A DNA stretch of 64,000 nucleotides. Origin: Ignatzschineria sp. RMDPL8A. GTDB lineage: Bacteria > Pseudomonadota > Gammaproteobacteria > Cardiobacteriales > Wohlfahrtiimonadaceae. The number at the start of each line of letters is the position of its first letter. Position 1 is the first letter of the stretch. Location: positions 1,054,001 to 1,118,000 of the forward strand of contig NZ_JAPPWA010000002.1 in assembly GCF_029815055.1 (NCBI RefSeq), read 5' to 3'. Below, piece after piece: positions 27,869-35,744 of the stretch. Below the pieces are notes generated by a model. That model was not told where the DNA came from. It ran no database searches and saw only the letters and a list, made by a program, of their open reading frames with translations. The position numbers and the translations under genes were made by a program.

Positions 27869-27898
27869 AAAACTCTCCTTCGGGGGAGTTTTTTTTAT
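27869..27898 (+). terminator. Intrinsic terminator after degP
   Basis: Stem AACTCTCC/GGGGAGTT closed by a TTCG tetraloop and followed by a run of T residues, about 70 bases after the stop codon. Confidence 0.88.
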
Positions 27899-27964
27899 GG
27901 CTGTTTAATATGGATGTGAGGAAGGCAGATCGATAGAAGGAGGGAAGGGGATAAATTCCAGACA

Positions 27965-27998
27965 AGAAAAAAGCGTAAGGGTTAATGCTTACGCTTTC
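27965..27998 (-). terminator. Intrinsic terminator of the rpsF-rpsR-rplI operon
   Basis: A 10-bp perfect stem (AAAGCGTAAG at 27970-27979 with 27988-27997); on the minus strand it is followed by six T residues, 58 bases past the rplI stop. Confidence 0.82.
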
Positions 27999-28055
27999 TC
28001 ATTTAATTGTTAGTTCGTTCGTTTAGTTTTTGTGATCAATTAAATTGATTAAATT

Positions 28056-28505
28056 TTATTGCTCGGGTGTTACATTTACAGTGATGTTTACTTGAACATC
28101 AGCGTGTAAATGAAGTGCTACAGTGTGTTCACCGATTGCACGGATTGAGCCTTGTGGAATACGGACTTCTTTACGCTCAAGTTTAACACCTGCGTTGGTA
28201 ATTGCATCAGCAATGTCGTGTGCAGTGACTGAACCGAATAGACGGCCTTCAGATCCTGCTTTAACAGCCATTGTGATGACTAAACCTTCAAGTTTTTCAC
28301 CACGTGCTTGTGCATCAGCTAAGATTTCAGCTTGCTGTGCTTCTAACTCAGCGCGACGCTCTTCGAAAAGCGCTACGTTGGTTTCAGTTGCTTCAGCAGC
28401 TTTACCTTGTGGTAAAAGATAGTTACGAGCATATCCTGGTTTCACATCAACCGTATCACCAAGAGAACCTAAATTATGAATTTTTTCTAAAAGAATAACT
28501 TGCAT
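28056..28505 (-). CDS. rplI: 50S ribosomal protein L9
   Basis: A 149-residue bL9, identical in length to E. coli. The N-terminal rRNA-binding domain has MQVILLEKIHNLGSLGDTVDVKPGYARNYLLPQGKA, the most conserved part of the family; a long charged helix (about 42-75) connects to the C-terminal domain (GRLFGSVT...VALHLHADVQVNITV). It is the last gene of rpsF-rpsR-rplI, 17 bases after rpsR. Confidence 0.98.
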   Translation of the reverse strand: MQVILLEKIHNLGSLGDTVDVKPGYARNYLLPQGKAAEATETNVALFEERRAELEAQQAEILADAQARGEKLEGLVITMAVKAGSEGRLFGSVTAHDIADAITNAGVKLERKEVRIPQGSIRAIGEHTVALHLHADVQVNITVNVTPEQ

Positions 28506-28522
28506 TTTTATCTCCCTCTAAA

Positions 28523-28747
28523 TTAGTGTTGATGCGTGTATGGGATCAATGCGATGTAGCGTGCGCGTTTGATAGCAGTTGATAACTGGCGCTGATAACG
28601 TGCGCTAGTACCAGTAACACGGCTAGGAACGATTTTTCCAGTTTCTGTGATGTAGTTTTTTAAAGTGTTGACATCTTTATAGTCAATCTCTTTAACACCT
28701 TCTGCGGTGAAGCGACAATATTTTCTACGACGAATAAAACGTGACAT
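28523..28747 (-). CDS. rpsR: 30S ribosomal protein S18
   Basis: A 74-residue bS18. It contains [41 protein letters not shown] and the basic C-terminus [17 protein letters not shown], all standard. S18 binds S6 on the platform of the small subunit. priB, which sits between rpsF and rpsR in enterics, is absent here (38-base gap). Confidence 0.98.
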   Translation of the reverse strand: MSRFIRRRKYCRFTAEGVKEIDYKDVNTLKNYITETGKIVPSRVTGTSARYQRQLSTAIKRARYIALIPYTHQH

Positions 28748-28785
28748 ATATTTTATACCTTTAAATTAAGTGGATGGGGGATGAC

Positions 28786-29151
28786 TTAAGCTTCTTCAGC
28801 TTCGTTCTCGTTATTTTCTTCACGAGCGTCGCGTTGTGGTTTTGCAACAACTGAAGGTTCAGTGATTGCTTCGTCACGGGCGATGATTAAGTCACGGATA
28901 ACCGCATCGTTAAAACGGAAAGCACTTTGTAATTCTTCTAATGCAACTTGGTTACATTCGATGTTCATTAACACGTAGTGTGCTTTGTGGATTTTTTGGA
29001 TTGGATAGGCTAATTGACGACGACCCCAATCTTCTAAACGATGGATTTGTCCACCTTCGGTAGTTACGATTTCACGATAACGCTCGATCATCGCAGGAAC
29101 TTGTTCGCTTTGATCTGGGTGAACCAGAAATACTACTTCATAATGACGCAT
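28786..29151 (-). CDS. rpsF: 30S ribosomal protein S6
   Basis: A 121-residue bS6. [18 protein letters not shown] starts the fold, [24 protein letters not shown] is the conserved centre, and the acidic tail [11 protein letters not shown] corresponds to the segment extended by RimK-type glutamate ligation in relatives. GGAGC precedes ATG. A TAAAAT -10 element (plus 29266-29271) and a structured leader (29222-29250) lie upstream, which may hold an S6:S18 autoregulatory site. Confidence 0.97.
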   Translation of the reverse strand: MRHYEVVFLVHPDQSEQVPAMIERYREIVTTEGGQIHRLEDWGRRQLAYPIQKIHKAHYVLMNIECNQVALEELQSAFRFNDAVIRDLIIARDEAITEPSVVAKPQRDAREENNENEAEEA

Positions 29152-29221
29152 TTAATATGCTCCTTTTGGATTTAACAAAGTGTGTAAAGTCTTCAGATCG
29201 CTCTGTAAGACAAGGAGACCT

Positions 29222-29250
29222 GGCGGTTTTATGTAAAATAAAAAGCCACC
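29222..29250 (-). promoter_or_regulatory. Structured 5' leader of rpsF with ACCGCC side, possible S6:S18 element
   Basis: On the minus strand GGTGG and CCGCC flank a T-rich and an A-rich arm, giving an imperfect hairpin in the leader of rpsF; the 3' arm contains ACCG. Autoregulatory RNA sites bound by the S6:S18 pair are known in many bacteria and carry a CCG element. The match here is loose. Confidence 0.3.
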
Positions 29251-29308
29251 AAAATCAAGCGCTCAATTTTACCATAGCGCGCCCGAATAAGGAAATCTAT
29301 TTTGGACC

Positions 29309-30136
29309 CTACTTAGCCTTTTGATTGAGAAGCGGATTTCCAAGAGCAATCGTTGCAAGATCGCCAATATTATCGGTAAACTCGAAATCATCGCGTTCGG
29401 TGATTACAATCACCGTTGAGCCCATATTAAAGCGCCCAAGCTCTTCGCCCTGTTTCAGGGTGATGTTTTCATCAGACCAATCTTGGTAATTGAGTGTTTT
29501 TCCGTAAGGAGGCGTCACTTCACCCGCCCAAACGGTCTCCATGCTCGAGACGTTAATCGCGCCCACTAAAATCACAATTACTCGGCCAAGCGCTGTTTCA
29601 AATAGACAGACAAGGCGTTCGTTTTCCGCAAATAGGGTGGGAATTTTTTCCGCTGTTTTAATGGAAACGCTGTAGAGACGGCCGGGGATATGGGTTGTTT
29701 TTAACAGTTTCCCGTCAATCGGCATATGAATGCGGTGATAATCGCGCGGTGAGAGATAGACGGTGGCATAGGCGCCATTTTCAAATTCATCCGCGAGATG
29801 AGGGTCGGCAATCAGCGCTTCTAAGGTGAAATCATGGCCTTTAGCGTTAATAAACTGAGTGCCTTCAAGTTTGCCAAACGCGGCAACTTTTCCATCTGAG
29901 GGGGAAACGATGCTTGCCTTACTGATGGTGCGCGCACCCTCTTTCAGTTCGCGGGTAAAAAAGGCGTTAAAGTGCTCAAAATCGCGCGGCGATGAATGTT
30001 TACTTTCATCCCAATTGATCTTATAGAGCTTGGCAAAAATGGAGATAAACGCATTTTTAAACCACTTAACGCGAATGCGCGTTAAATGACGAAATACCCA
30101 AGAGCAACTGCGCTGAAAAAAGAAAAAACGGGTCAT
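29309..30136 (-). CDS. psd: Phosphatidylserine decarboxylase proenzyme
   Basis: A 275-residue Psd, making phosphatidylethanolamine from phosphatidylserine at the inner membrane. Catalytic regions are SPSDGKVAAFG (Asp), YLSPRDYHRIHMPIDG (His) and the C-terminal self-cleavage site. The usual LGST motif reads MGST at residues 238-241; the Gly-Ser bond that becomes the pyruvoyl group is kept, so the enzyme should mature normally. An N-terminal basic and aromatic segment suggests membrane association. It follows kdsB by 18 bases; GAGG precedes ATG. Confidence 0.95.
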   Translation of the reverse strand: MTRFFFFQRSCSWVFRHLTRIRVKWFKNAFISIFAKLYKINWDESKHSSPRDFEHFNAFFTRELKEGARTISKASIVSPSDGKVAAFGKLEGTQFINAKGHDFTLEALIADPHLADEFENGAYATVYLSPRDYHRIHMPIDGKLLKTTHIPGRLYSVSIKTAEKIPTLFAENERLVCLFETALGRVIVILVGAINVSSMETVWAGEVTPPYGKTLNYQDWSDENITLKQGEELGRFNMGSTVIVITERDDFEFTDNIGDLATIALGNPLLNQKAK

Positions 30137-30154
30137 ATTAGGCCTCTTAATAAT

Positions 30155-30946
30155 TTATTCAGACTCGATCTCATCGAGGGCATTGGCGATTTTATCGGTT
30201 AACCAATCGGTCGCGCGCTCAAGATCGATTTCGGTATCGATACCGGTCGGCGGGGTCTCTTCAATGCGGGCAACGGAGATAATTGATCCGCTTGCTAAGG
30301 CACGAAGCTGTTCCAGTTTTTCAATTTCTTCCAAAGGCGATGGAGGGAGGGTTGGATAGTTTTTCAAAAAGCAGCCGCGATAGCCATATACCCCGATGTG
30401 ACGGAGGAAATTATAGGCTTCAGGCACCTCACCTTCCTGTTCCATTTCACCGCGAGGGTAAGGGATCGGCGCGCGCGAGAAATAGAGCGCTTCACGGCGT
30501 TCGTTTAAGATCACTTTCACCGCGTTCGGATCATTAAATTCTTCCCACGTTGCGATACGGGTTGCGAGCGTACTCATCTGCGCTTGGGGATTGCCCTTTA
30601 ATGTATCGGCCACTTTATCGGCTAAATTGGCCGGTAAAAAAGGCTCATCGCCTTGCCAATTGACGATAATTTCTTGATCGCCGAGATGCTCTTTAAGCGC
30701 AACCTCACTTAAGCGATCCGTCCCAGTTTCATGGCTTGCTTGGGTCATCACTACCTCAGCGCCCAGGCGTTTCATATGTTTGCCGATGGCATTGTCGTCG
30801 GTTGCGATAATGATGCGCGTCGCTTTACTCTTTTGAGCGCTCATCCATGTCCATTCAATCACAGGTTTATCATGAATGGGCAATAACATTTTGTTGGGTA
30901 AGCGCGTCGATTTAAGGCGCGCAGGAATTATAATGGTATACGCCAT
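30155..30946 (-). CDS. kdsB: 3-deoxy-manno-octulosonate cytidylyltransferase
   Basis: A 263-residue KdsB, which activates Kdo as CMP-Kdo for lipid A inner-core synthesis. The nucleotide-binding start IIPARLKSTRLPNKML, then TDDNAIGKHMKRLGAEVVMTQ and NWQGDEPFLP are family signatures, with RHIGVYGYR near the C-terminal third. The longest frame begins 14 codons earlier, but the family starts at MAYTIIIPARL, so ATG 30946 is used; its ribosome binding site is weak (AAGGAA, about 11 bases away). psd follows in the same operon. Confidence 0.95.
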   Translation of the reverse strand: MAYTIIIPARLKSTRLPNKMLLPIHDKPVIEWTWMSAQKSKATRIIIATDDNAIGKHMKRLGAEVVMTQASHETGTDRLSEVALKEHLGDQEIIVNWQGDEPFLPANLADKVADTLKGNPQAQMSTLATRIATWEEFNDPNAVKVILNERREALYFSRAPIPYPRGEMEQEGEVPEAYNFLRHIGVYGYRGCFLKNYPTLPPSPLEEIEKLEQLRALASGSIISVARIEETPPTGIDTEIDLERATDWLTDKIANALDEIESE

Positions 30947-31561
30947 GGAGGAGTCATTCCTTACAATTTTAGTGAATAAAAGAAACAATTAAATTCTTTA
31001 AAAGTGAACCGTCCATTTTAGCAAAGCTAAAAGTTTTATGTGAATAATCTAATGGAGTATTGATTTGTGCATAAGAAAAAAGTCAAGTCATAAAATGGTC
31101 AAAAATTGATGGTTTTTAGCTTGACTTGTGATAAATTTTTCTTGCGTTCGATTCTTATGCGGGTTTCAAAATTTTAAAATTTTGTCAACACCCGATTTGT
31201 GCAAAACGTTGAAAACAGCGGGGTTTGAAAGATTGAGCAATTAGTAGTCATATTTTTAAAAGAGGCATTTGTACACTCTTAAACGGACTTTTTTTTACGA
31301 TATCCCAAGAGTTATCCACAGGTATTGTGAGTATCTTTGGATAACTCGATTTGTCTGCTACTCAAGTAAAAAATGCGGTAAGATTTTGAAAATCGCTTTG
31401 TTTCTTGCCGGAATAATTTTTTATCTGTTTTTTATAAACATTTCATATAAAGGCGCTTTGTTTGTGAGGAAAAAGCGAGTGATTTTAGTGGGAGATTGGG
31501 CATGAAAAGCGGAAATAGGCTATGATAATTCCATTCTTAAATCATCTAAAACGAGGCTACA
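30947..31561. other. AT-rich non-coding region with DnaA-box cluster and inverted repeats
   Basis: A 615-bp gap between divergent kdsB and mazG. It contains a perfect DnaA box TTATCCACA (31312-31320), a near match in opposite orientation TTTGGATAA (31336-31344), and TGTGAATAA (31039-31047), TGTGCATAA (31066-31074) and TGTGATAA near 31127. The 31312/31336 pair lies in a 9-bp perfect inverted repeat (GAGTTATCC/GGATAACTC). Other structures are an 18-bp palindrome CAAAATTTTAAAATTTTG near 31168-31185 and AAGTCAAG/CTTGACTT (31080-31087, 31120-31127). GATC sites are not seen. A TATGAT element at 31521 may serve mazG. Confidence 0.6.
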
Positions 31562-32362
31562 ATGGAGCAATTACTCAAGACAATCGCCGCCCTTCGCGCT
31601 AAAAATGGCTGTCCTTGGGATCGCAAACAGACGCACGAATCGTTGATTCCTTATCTGGAAGAAGAGGGTGCTGAAGTGGTGGAGGCGATTTTAGAAAAAG
31701 ACGATGCCCACCTTAAAGAGGAGCTTGGGGATCTATTATTGCAGATCTTATTGCATGCACAAATTGCCTCAGAGCGTCGCGCGTTTAATTTTATCGATGT
31801 AGCCAATACCTTAAATGAGAAGATGATTCGGCGTCATCCTCATGTCTTTGCCGGGAAAACCTACGCCAATGAAACGGAGCAAAAGGCTGATTGGAATCGC
31901 ATTAAAGCGGAAGAAGCAGAAGCAAAAGGGGAAGAAAAGGGGCTGTTAAGCTCGCTCGATCCGACATTTTCGGGCTTAAAACGTGCGTTTGATCTGCAGA
32001 AAAAAGCGGCGAGCGTTGGCTTTGATTGGGATAATTTTGACGATGTGTGGGCGAAGGTAGAAGAGGAGCAGGGTGAATTTCAGGCTGAACTTAAGAAGAG
32101 CTCTAAGGTAGATTTAGAGGCTGAATTTGGCGATCTTCTCTTTGCGCTGGTGAATGTTGCGCGTCATTTAGAGATCGATCCTGAGCGGGCGATGAGTCGC
32201 ACAAACGTTAAATTTCAGAGACGCTTTAGTTATGTTGAAGCGCAAGTAGGCGATCGTTTTGGAGAAGCGACATTAGAAGAGATGGATGCGGCGTGGAATG
32301 ATGCAAAATCCGCCGAGCTTCCAGATGGAAAGTCCATCAATCATCTACTGAAACGGTCATAA
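31562..32362 (+). CDS. mazG: Nucleoside triphosphate pyrophosphohydrolase MazG
   Basis: A 266-residue MazG (E. coli: 263), hydrolysing NTPs and dNTPs to monophosphates, important for clearing aberrant nucleotides and linked to ppGpp levels. Two MazG domains are present: the first with CPWDRKQTHESLIPYLEEEGAEVVEAI and EELGDLLLQILLHAQIA (EExxD-type metal site), the second with GFDWDNFDDVWAKVEEEQGEF and EFGDLLFALVNVARHL. ACGAGG precedes ATG 31562. xseA follows 14 bases later, an operon partner. Confidence 0.95.
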   Translation: MEQLLKTIAALRAKNGCPWDRKQTHESLIPYLEEEGAEVVEAILEKDDAHLKEELGDLLLQILLHAQIASERRAFNFIDVANTLNEKMIRRHPHVFAGKTYANETEQKADWNRIKAEEAEAKGEEKGLLSSLDPTFSGLKRAFDLQKKAASVGFDWDNFDDVWAKVEEEQGEFQAELKKSSKVDLEAEFGDLLFALVNVARHLEIDPERAMSRTNVKFQRRFSYVEAQVGDRFGEATLEEMDAAWNDAKSAELPDGKSINHLLKRS

Positions 32363-32376
32363 TAAGGAGCATTGCG

Positions 32377-33741
32377 ATGTTAAATGAGATGCGAGCGCTT
32401 ACGGTGTCGGAATTAACCCATCAAATTAAACAGCAATTGGAGGGAACATTTTTCCACTGCGTTGTGGAGGGGGAGATTTCCAACATTGCGTTTCCCGCGT
32501 CAGGGCATGTCTATTTTAGTTTAAAAGATAGTGGCGCGAGCCTTCGGGTTGTGGCGTGGCGAACACAAGCGGCCAAATTTCGCGAGTTATTACGGCAAGG
32601 GGAAAAGGTAGAGGTTCGCGGATCAATTACGCTCTATGCGCCTCGTGGTGAGTATCAATTGGTGGCCAATCAGGTTTCGCCTCAAGGTGTCGGCGCGCTC
32701 TACGCTGCTTTTGAAAAGCTTAAAAATCAACTTCGATTAGAAGGATTATTTGAGCCGCATCATAAAAAAACGATTCCCGCCCATCCGCATAAAATTGGGA
32801 TTGTTACCTCGCAAAGTGCGGCGGCGTTGCAAGATGTATTAAAAACTCTTCGGCTTCATCGTCCTGATATTGAAACCGTTCTCTATCCAAGCCTTGTACA
32901 AGGGGCAGATGCGCCGGCATCCATTGTAAATGCGCTCAATATAGCGAATACGCGAGCGGAAGTGGATGTGATTTTGCTTGTGCGTGGAGGCGGTTCCATT
33001 GAGGATCTCTGGGCGTTTAATGATGAAGCGGTGGCACGAGCAATTTTTGCTTCAAATATTCCGATTATTAGCGGGATTGGCCATGAAACCGATACTACGA
33101 TTGCCGATTATGTAGCGGATCTTCGCGCGGAAACCCCCACGATGGCCGCAAAACTCTCAGCGGTTTCCCAAGATGAATTACGGCAAGCGCTCGATCTTTT
33201 TGAGATGCGAATGACGGGAGTGGTGAGAGAAAAAGTCACAAAATATCGCCGTTATCTCCACCGTTTATCGCTTCGTCTACAAGCGCAGCAGCCAGCGCAC
33301 TTTTTAAAAGAGTCGAGGCAAACGCTCGGACATCTCTCCGAAAAGCTTGAGCATTTAATGGTAAAACGGCTCAGTTGTTACCAGCAACAGCTGACTAACT
33401 ACGAGGCAAGGCTCAATTCTAGGCATCTAGCAGGGCAACAAGCGATGCTATTGCAACAGTTATCAGGGTTTGAAAGCCGTATGGCAGATGCGGTAAAACG
33501 AAAGCAGACGCAAGAAGAGCAGAGGTTTGAGGCGTTAGTGGGACGGCTTAATAATCTAAATCCACTTGCCGTATTATCTCGCGGTTACAGTGCGGTGAAA
33601 TCGGGCGATCAATTGATTTCATCGGTAGCCTCAGTGAATAAAGGCGATGAACTGACCATTGTATTAAGTGATGGTGAGGTGACAGCGCGTGCGGAAACCA
33701 TTATTCCGCATGAGAATTCTCCGCATAATAAGGGTATATAA
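32377..33741 (+). CDS. xseA: Exodeoxyribonuclease VII large subunit
   Basis: A 454-residue XseA. The N-terminal OB fold (about 1-105) has VSELTHQIKQQLEGTF and EISNIAFPASGHVYFSLKD; the catalytic domain contains KIGIVTSQSAAALQDVL, the DVILLVRGGGSIEDLWAFNDE block and GIGHETDTTIADYVADLRAETPT, hallmark of the family. A long coiled coil (about 265-395) follows. It digests single-stranded DNA together with XseB, which is not in the window. The gene ends in a perfect 15-bp tandem duplication that includes its stop codon. Confidence 0.95.
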   Translation: MLNEMRALTVSELTHQIKQQLEGTFFHCVVEGEISNIAFPASGHVYFSLKDSGASLRVVAWRTQAAKFRELLRQGEKVEVRGSITLYAPRGEYQLVANQVSPQGVGALYAAFEKLKNQLRLEGLFEPHHKKTIPAHPHKIGIVTSQSAAALQDVLKTLRLHRPDIETVLYPSLVQGADAPASIVNALNIANTRAEVDVILLVRGGGSIEDLWAFNDEAVARAIFASNIPIISGIGHETDTTIADYVADLRAETPTMAAKLSAVSQDELRQALDLFEMRMTGVVREKVTKYRRYLHRLSLRLQAQQPAHFLKESRQTLGHLSEKLEHLMVKRLSCYQQQLTNYEARLNSRHLAGQQAMLLQQLSGFESRMADAVKRKQTQEEQRFEALVGRLNNLNPLAVLSRGYSAVKSGDQLISSVASVNKGDELTIVLSDGEVTARAETIIPHENSPHNKGI

Positions 33742-33763
33742 GCCTGTAGTATATAAGCCTGTA
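33734..33763. repeat. Perfect 15-bp tandem repeat at the xseA stop codon
   Basis: GTATATAAGCCTGTA occurs twice without a gap (33734-33748 and 33749-33763). The first copy holds the xseA TAA; the unit is a multiple of three, so the second copy has a stop in the same frame. Confidence 0.9.
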
Positions 33764-33771
33764 AACCTTTA

Positions 33772-34416
33772 TCAAACGTCAGTGTTTGTGGAAACGTTAA
33801 AAGTCGTATGTTGAATAAATGCATCGCAGAGCTCGGCTAGCTCTTTTGAAAGAAGAATTTCCGTATGGGATTCAGGGAGCGTTATATGATCGGTCATCCC
33901 TTCAATCTTGGTTTCATCGACATAGAGTGTGCCGTCGTTGGGGCGATCATTTTTAAGAAAGAGTTTGGTAACCCCAAAAGATTTGGTGCCGGCAATAACG
34001 CCAAGCGGAACAGAGCTATTCCAACGGTTTTTCTGTGGCAAAAGCGCATTAAGCGCACGGCCCACAATAAAACTTAAATTTTTATCTTCAAGATTTTGAG
34101 TAATGGTCGAGCCTTGAAAGGGCGGGGTGATCGCAATGGCGTGTGAGACATTAAGCTCAGGATAAGCCTCAAGCGTGAATTGAATCACTAGCGACCCAAG
34201 ACTATGGCCAATTAAAACAGCGGACTCACCATTGTCGGTCTCTTTTTGGATAAATTCAGCAAAATCACGGGTATTTTCTTCGAGAGTTTGTCGTACCGAA
34301 CGGTAGCAAAAATGCACGGTTTCATAGCCAAGCGCTTCGAGTTTATTGGCAAGCGGGGTCATAAAGAGCGGGAACTCAAAAATGCCATGAGTCAAAATGA
34401 TTTTGGGTTGTGCCAT
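33772..34416 (-). CDS. Small alpha/beta hydrolase
   Basis: A 214-residue alpha/beta hydrolase-fold protein. The nucleophile elbow GHSLGS (Ser about residue 71) follows AVLIG, the oxyanion region is HGIFEF near residue 10, and SHTEIL near 188 supplies the probable catalytic His. The short form resembles lipase-like or PGAP1-type hydrolases; no substrate can be named. It lies 46 bases downstream of sspB on the same strand and could be cotranscribed; it converges with xseA with only 30 bases between stops. Confidence 0.8.
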   Translation of the reverse strand: MAQPKIILTHGIFEFPLFMTPLANKLEALGYETVHFCYRSVRQTLEENTRDFAEFIQKETDNGESAVLIGHSLGSLVIQFTLEAYPELNVSHAIAITPPFQGSTITQNLEDKNLSFIVGRALNALLPQKNRWNSSVPLGVIAGTKSFGVTKLFLKNDRPNDGTLYVDETKIEGMTDHITLPESHTEILLSKELAELCDAFIQHTTFNVSTNTDV

Positions 34417-34462
34417 TTGATTACCTCGCTCTTACGCAAAAAAACGAACGTGTATTGACTCT

Positions 34463-34960
34463 CTATTTGATGATTTTAAGTGTGGGTTTGCCCCGTCTTT
34501 TTGTGGGAGGGGTTGGGTCATCATCATTGTGCTCAGAATCATCCGCGTCATGCTCACGATGATCTTCCACAATATTGAGTGTTGGCTTAGAGGTTTTACT
34601 TGGTGCTACAGTGATTTTTTCTTCATACTCATCTTCAAGGAGCGCTTCAGTTTCAAAGCCCATGCCTTGCGCATTTTCTTGTGCGTAGATGGCCGCAATC
34701 GCCCCGATTGGAAGCGAGATATCGTATTTTACGCCAGAAAAGCGTGCCGAAAATGTGATCCAATCATCGCCTAATAACAAGCTTTGCGTCGCACCGGGCG
34801 CGATATTTAAGATAATACGCCCATTATCGATATATTGCTCAGGCACTTCAACAAAAGGAAGTGTGGCATCGACCACAAGATGGGGCGTGCAGTTGTTATC
34901 GATAATCCAGTCGAACATTGCGCGGATTAAGTAGGGTTTATTGGAAGTCATTAGGCGCAT
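34463..34960 (-). CDS. sspB: ClpXP protease specificity-enhancing factor SspB
   Basis: A 165-residue SspB, the adaptor that brings ssrA-tagged proteins from stalled ribosomes to ClpXP. The Sm-like tag-binding domain fills residues about 5-112 (NKPYLIRAMFDWIIDNNCTPHLVV, LNIAPGATQSLLLGDDWITFSARFSG). After an acidic linker (about 113-156) the last residues GKPTLKIIK match the ClpX-binding tail (consensus RGGRPxLRVVK-like). A second similar stretch, SKPTLNIVED, lies in the linker at about 126-135. Start ATG 34960 follows GAGAT; ATG 34951 is possible. Confidence 0.93.
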   Translation of the reverse strand: MRLMTSNKPYLIRAMFDWIIDNNCTPHLVVDATLPFVEVPEQYIDNGRIILNIAPGATQSLLLGDDWITFSARFSGVKYDISLPIGAIAAIYAQENAQGMGFETEALLEDEYEEKITVAPSKTSKPTLNIVEDHREHDADDSEHNDDDPTPPTKRRGKPTLKIIK

Positions 34961-35054
34961 GATTAAATCTCATCTGAAACAAGTAAACAAGGTTGAGTGG
35001 GTTGGGATTAACGCACTCTAGAGTCGCCATTTTAATGGGATTAAGACCAAACGG

Positions 35055-35663
35055 CTAGCTTAGGCGCGTTTTTTTGTCAAAGAGTGCTTTCACAGAGTCG
35101 CGATCGAGCAGACGTTCGCTATAGAGCATTGTGGTTTCCGCTTTGCTTGGAATTGGCACTTCAAGATGATTAACCCACCATAAAAATGGCGCGATGGTGG
35201 CATCGATTAGGCTAAATTCATCACTTTGGAAAAATTCGGTCTCTTCAAAGAGGGGCGCGTGGGCGACAAGTAGATTGCCGATCGCTTTATTTGTTTTGGT
35301 ATCCGCCGTTTTACGACCAATCAGTTTTTCCACTAATGGGTACCATTCATCAACAATTTTACGGAGAGTTAAGCGGAATTTTGCTCGATTGATGGGGTCG
35401 TTGGGAAGAAGAGGGGGATGGGGAAAGCGTTCGTCTAAGAACTCTAAGATGGTATCTGTGTGATAGAGCGCAACTTCACGCGTAATTAAGGTAGGGAGAA
35501 TTAATTGAGAATTAACATCAAGTAGATCCTCCGGAGGATTGCTCGTATCGACGACGACTTGATCACAGGTGATGTTTTTCTCAAGTAACGTAATCGCAAC
35601 ACGATCAGCATCCAAAGAATTCTTTTCAAGATATAGGGTAAAGCCATTGCGGCGAGTTGACAT
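35055..35663 (-). CDS. sspA: Stringent starvation protein A
   Basis: A 202-residue glutathione S-transferase-fold protein of the SspA family, an RNA-polymerase-associated protein in starvation and acid stress in E. coli. The thioredoxin-like half has LYLEKNSLDADRVAITLLEKNI and LILPTLITREVALYHTDTILEFLDERFPHPPLLP; the helical half has EFSLIDATIAPFLWW. The GST catalytic residue is not conserved, as usual in SspA. It follows petC by 81 bases across a perfect hairpin; sspB follows 94 bases later. Confidence 0.93.
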   Translation of the reverse strand: MSTRRNGFTLYLEKNSLDADRVAITLLEKNITCDQVVVDTSNPPEDLLDVNSQLILPTLITREVALYHTDTILEFLDERFPHPPLLPNDPINRAKFRLTLRKIVDEWYPLVEKLIGRKTADTKTNKAIGNLLVAHAPLFEETEFFQSDEFSLIDATIAPFLWWVNHLEVPIPSKAETTMLYSERLLDRDSVKALFDKKTRLS

Positions 35664-35689
35664 TAAGATCTCCTTTTAAACTAAATAAG

Positions 35690-35719
35690 TTAAGGAGCGA
35701 ACCAATTTTCGCTCCTTAA
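35690..35719. terminator. Intercistronic hairpin between petC and sspA
   Basis: A 12-bp perfect stem (35690-35701 with 35708-35719) with a 6-base loop. No long T tract follows on the minus strand, so it may attenuate or protect the upstream petABC mRNA rather than fully stop transcription. Confidence 0.6.
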
Positions 35720-35744
35720 ATGAATAGATTATCAGGCGTTTGGA

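Noticed and set aside
31269-31505. A 78-codon plus-strand frame with a hydrophobic stretch in the kdsB-mazG gap
   Set aside because: It has no good ribosome binding site, unusual composition for this genome and lies across the DnaA-box repeats; no family resemblance. It is more likely non-coding.
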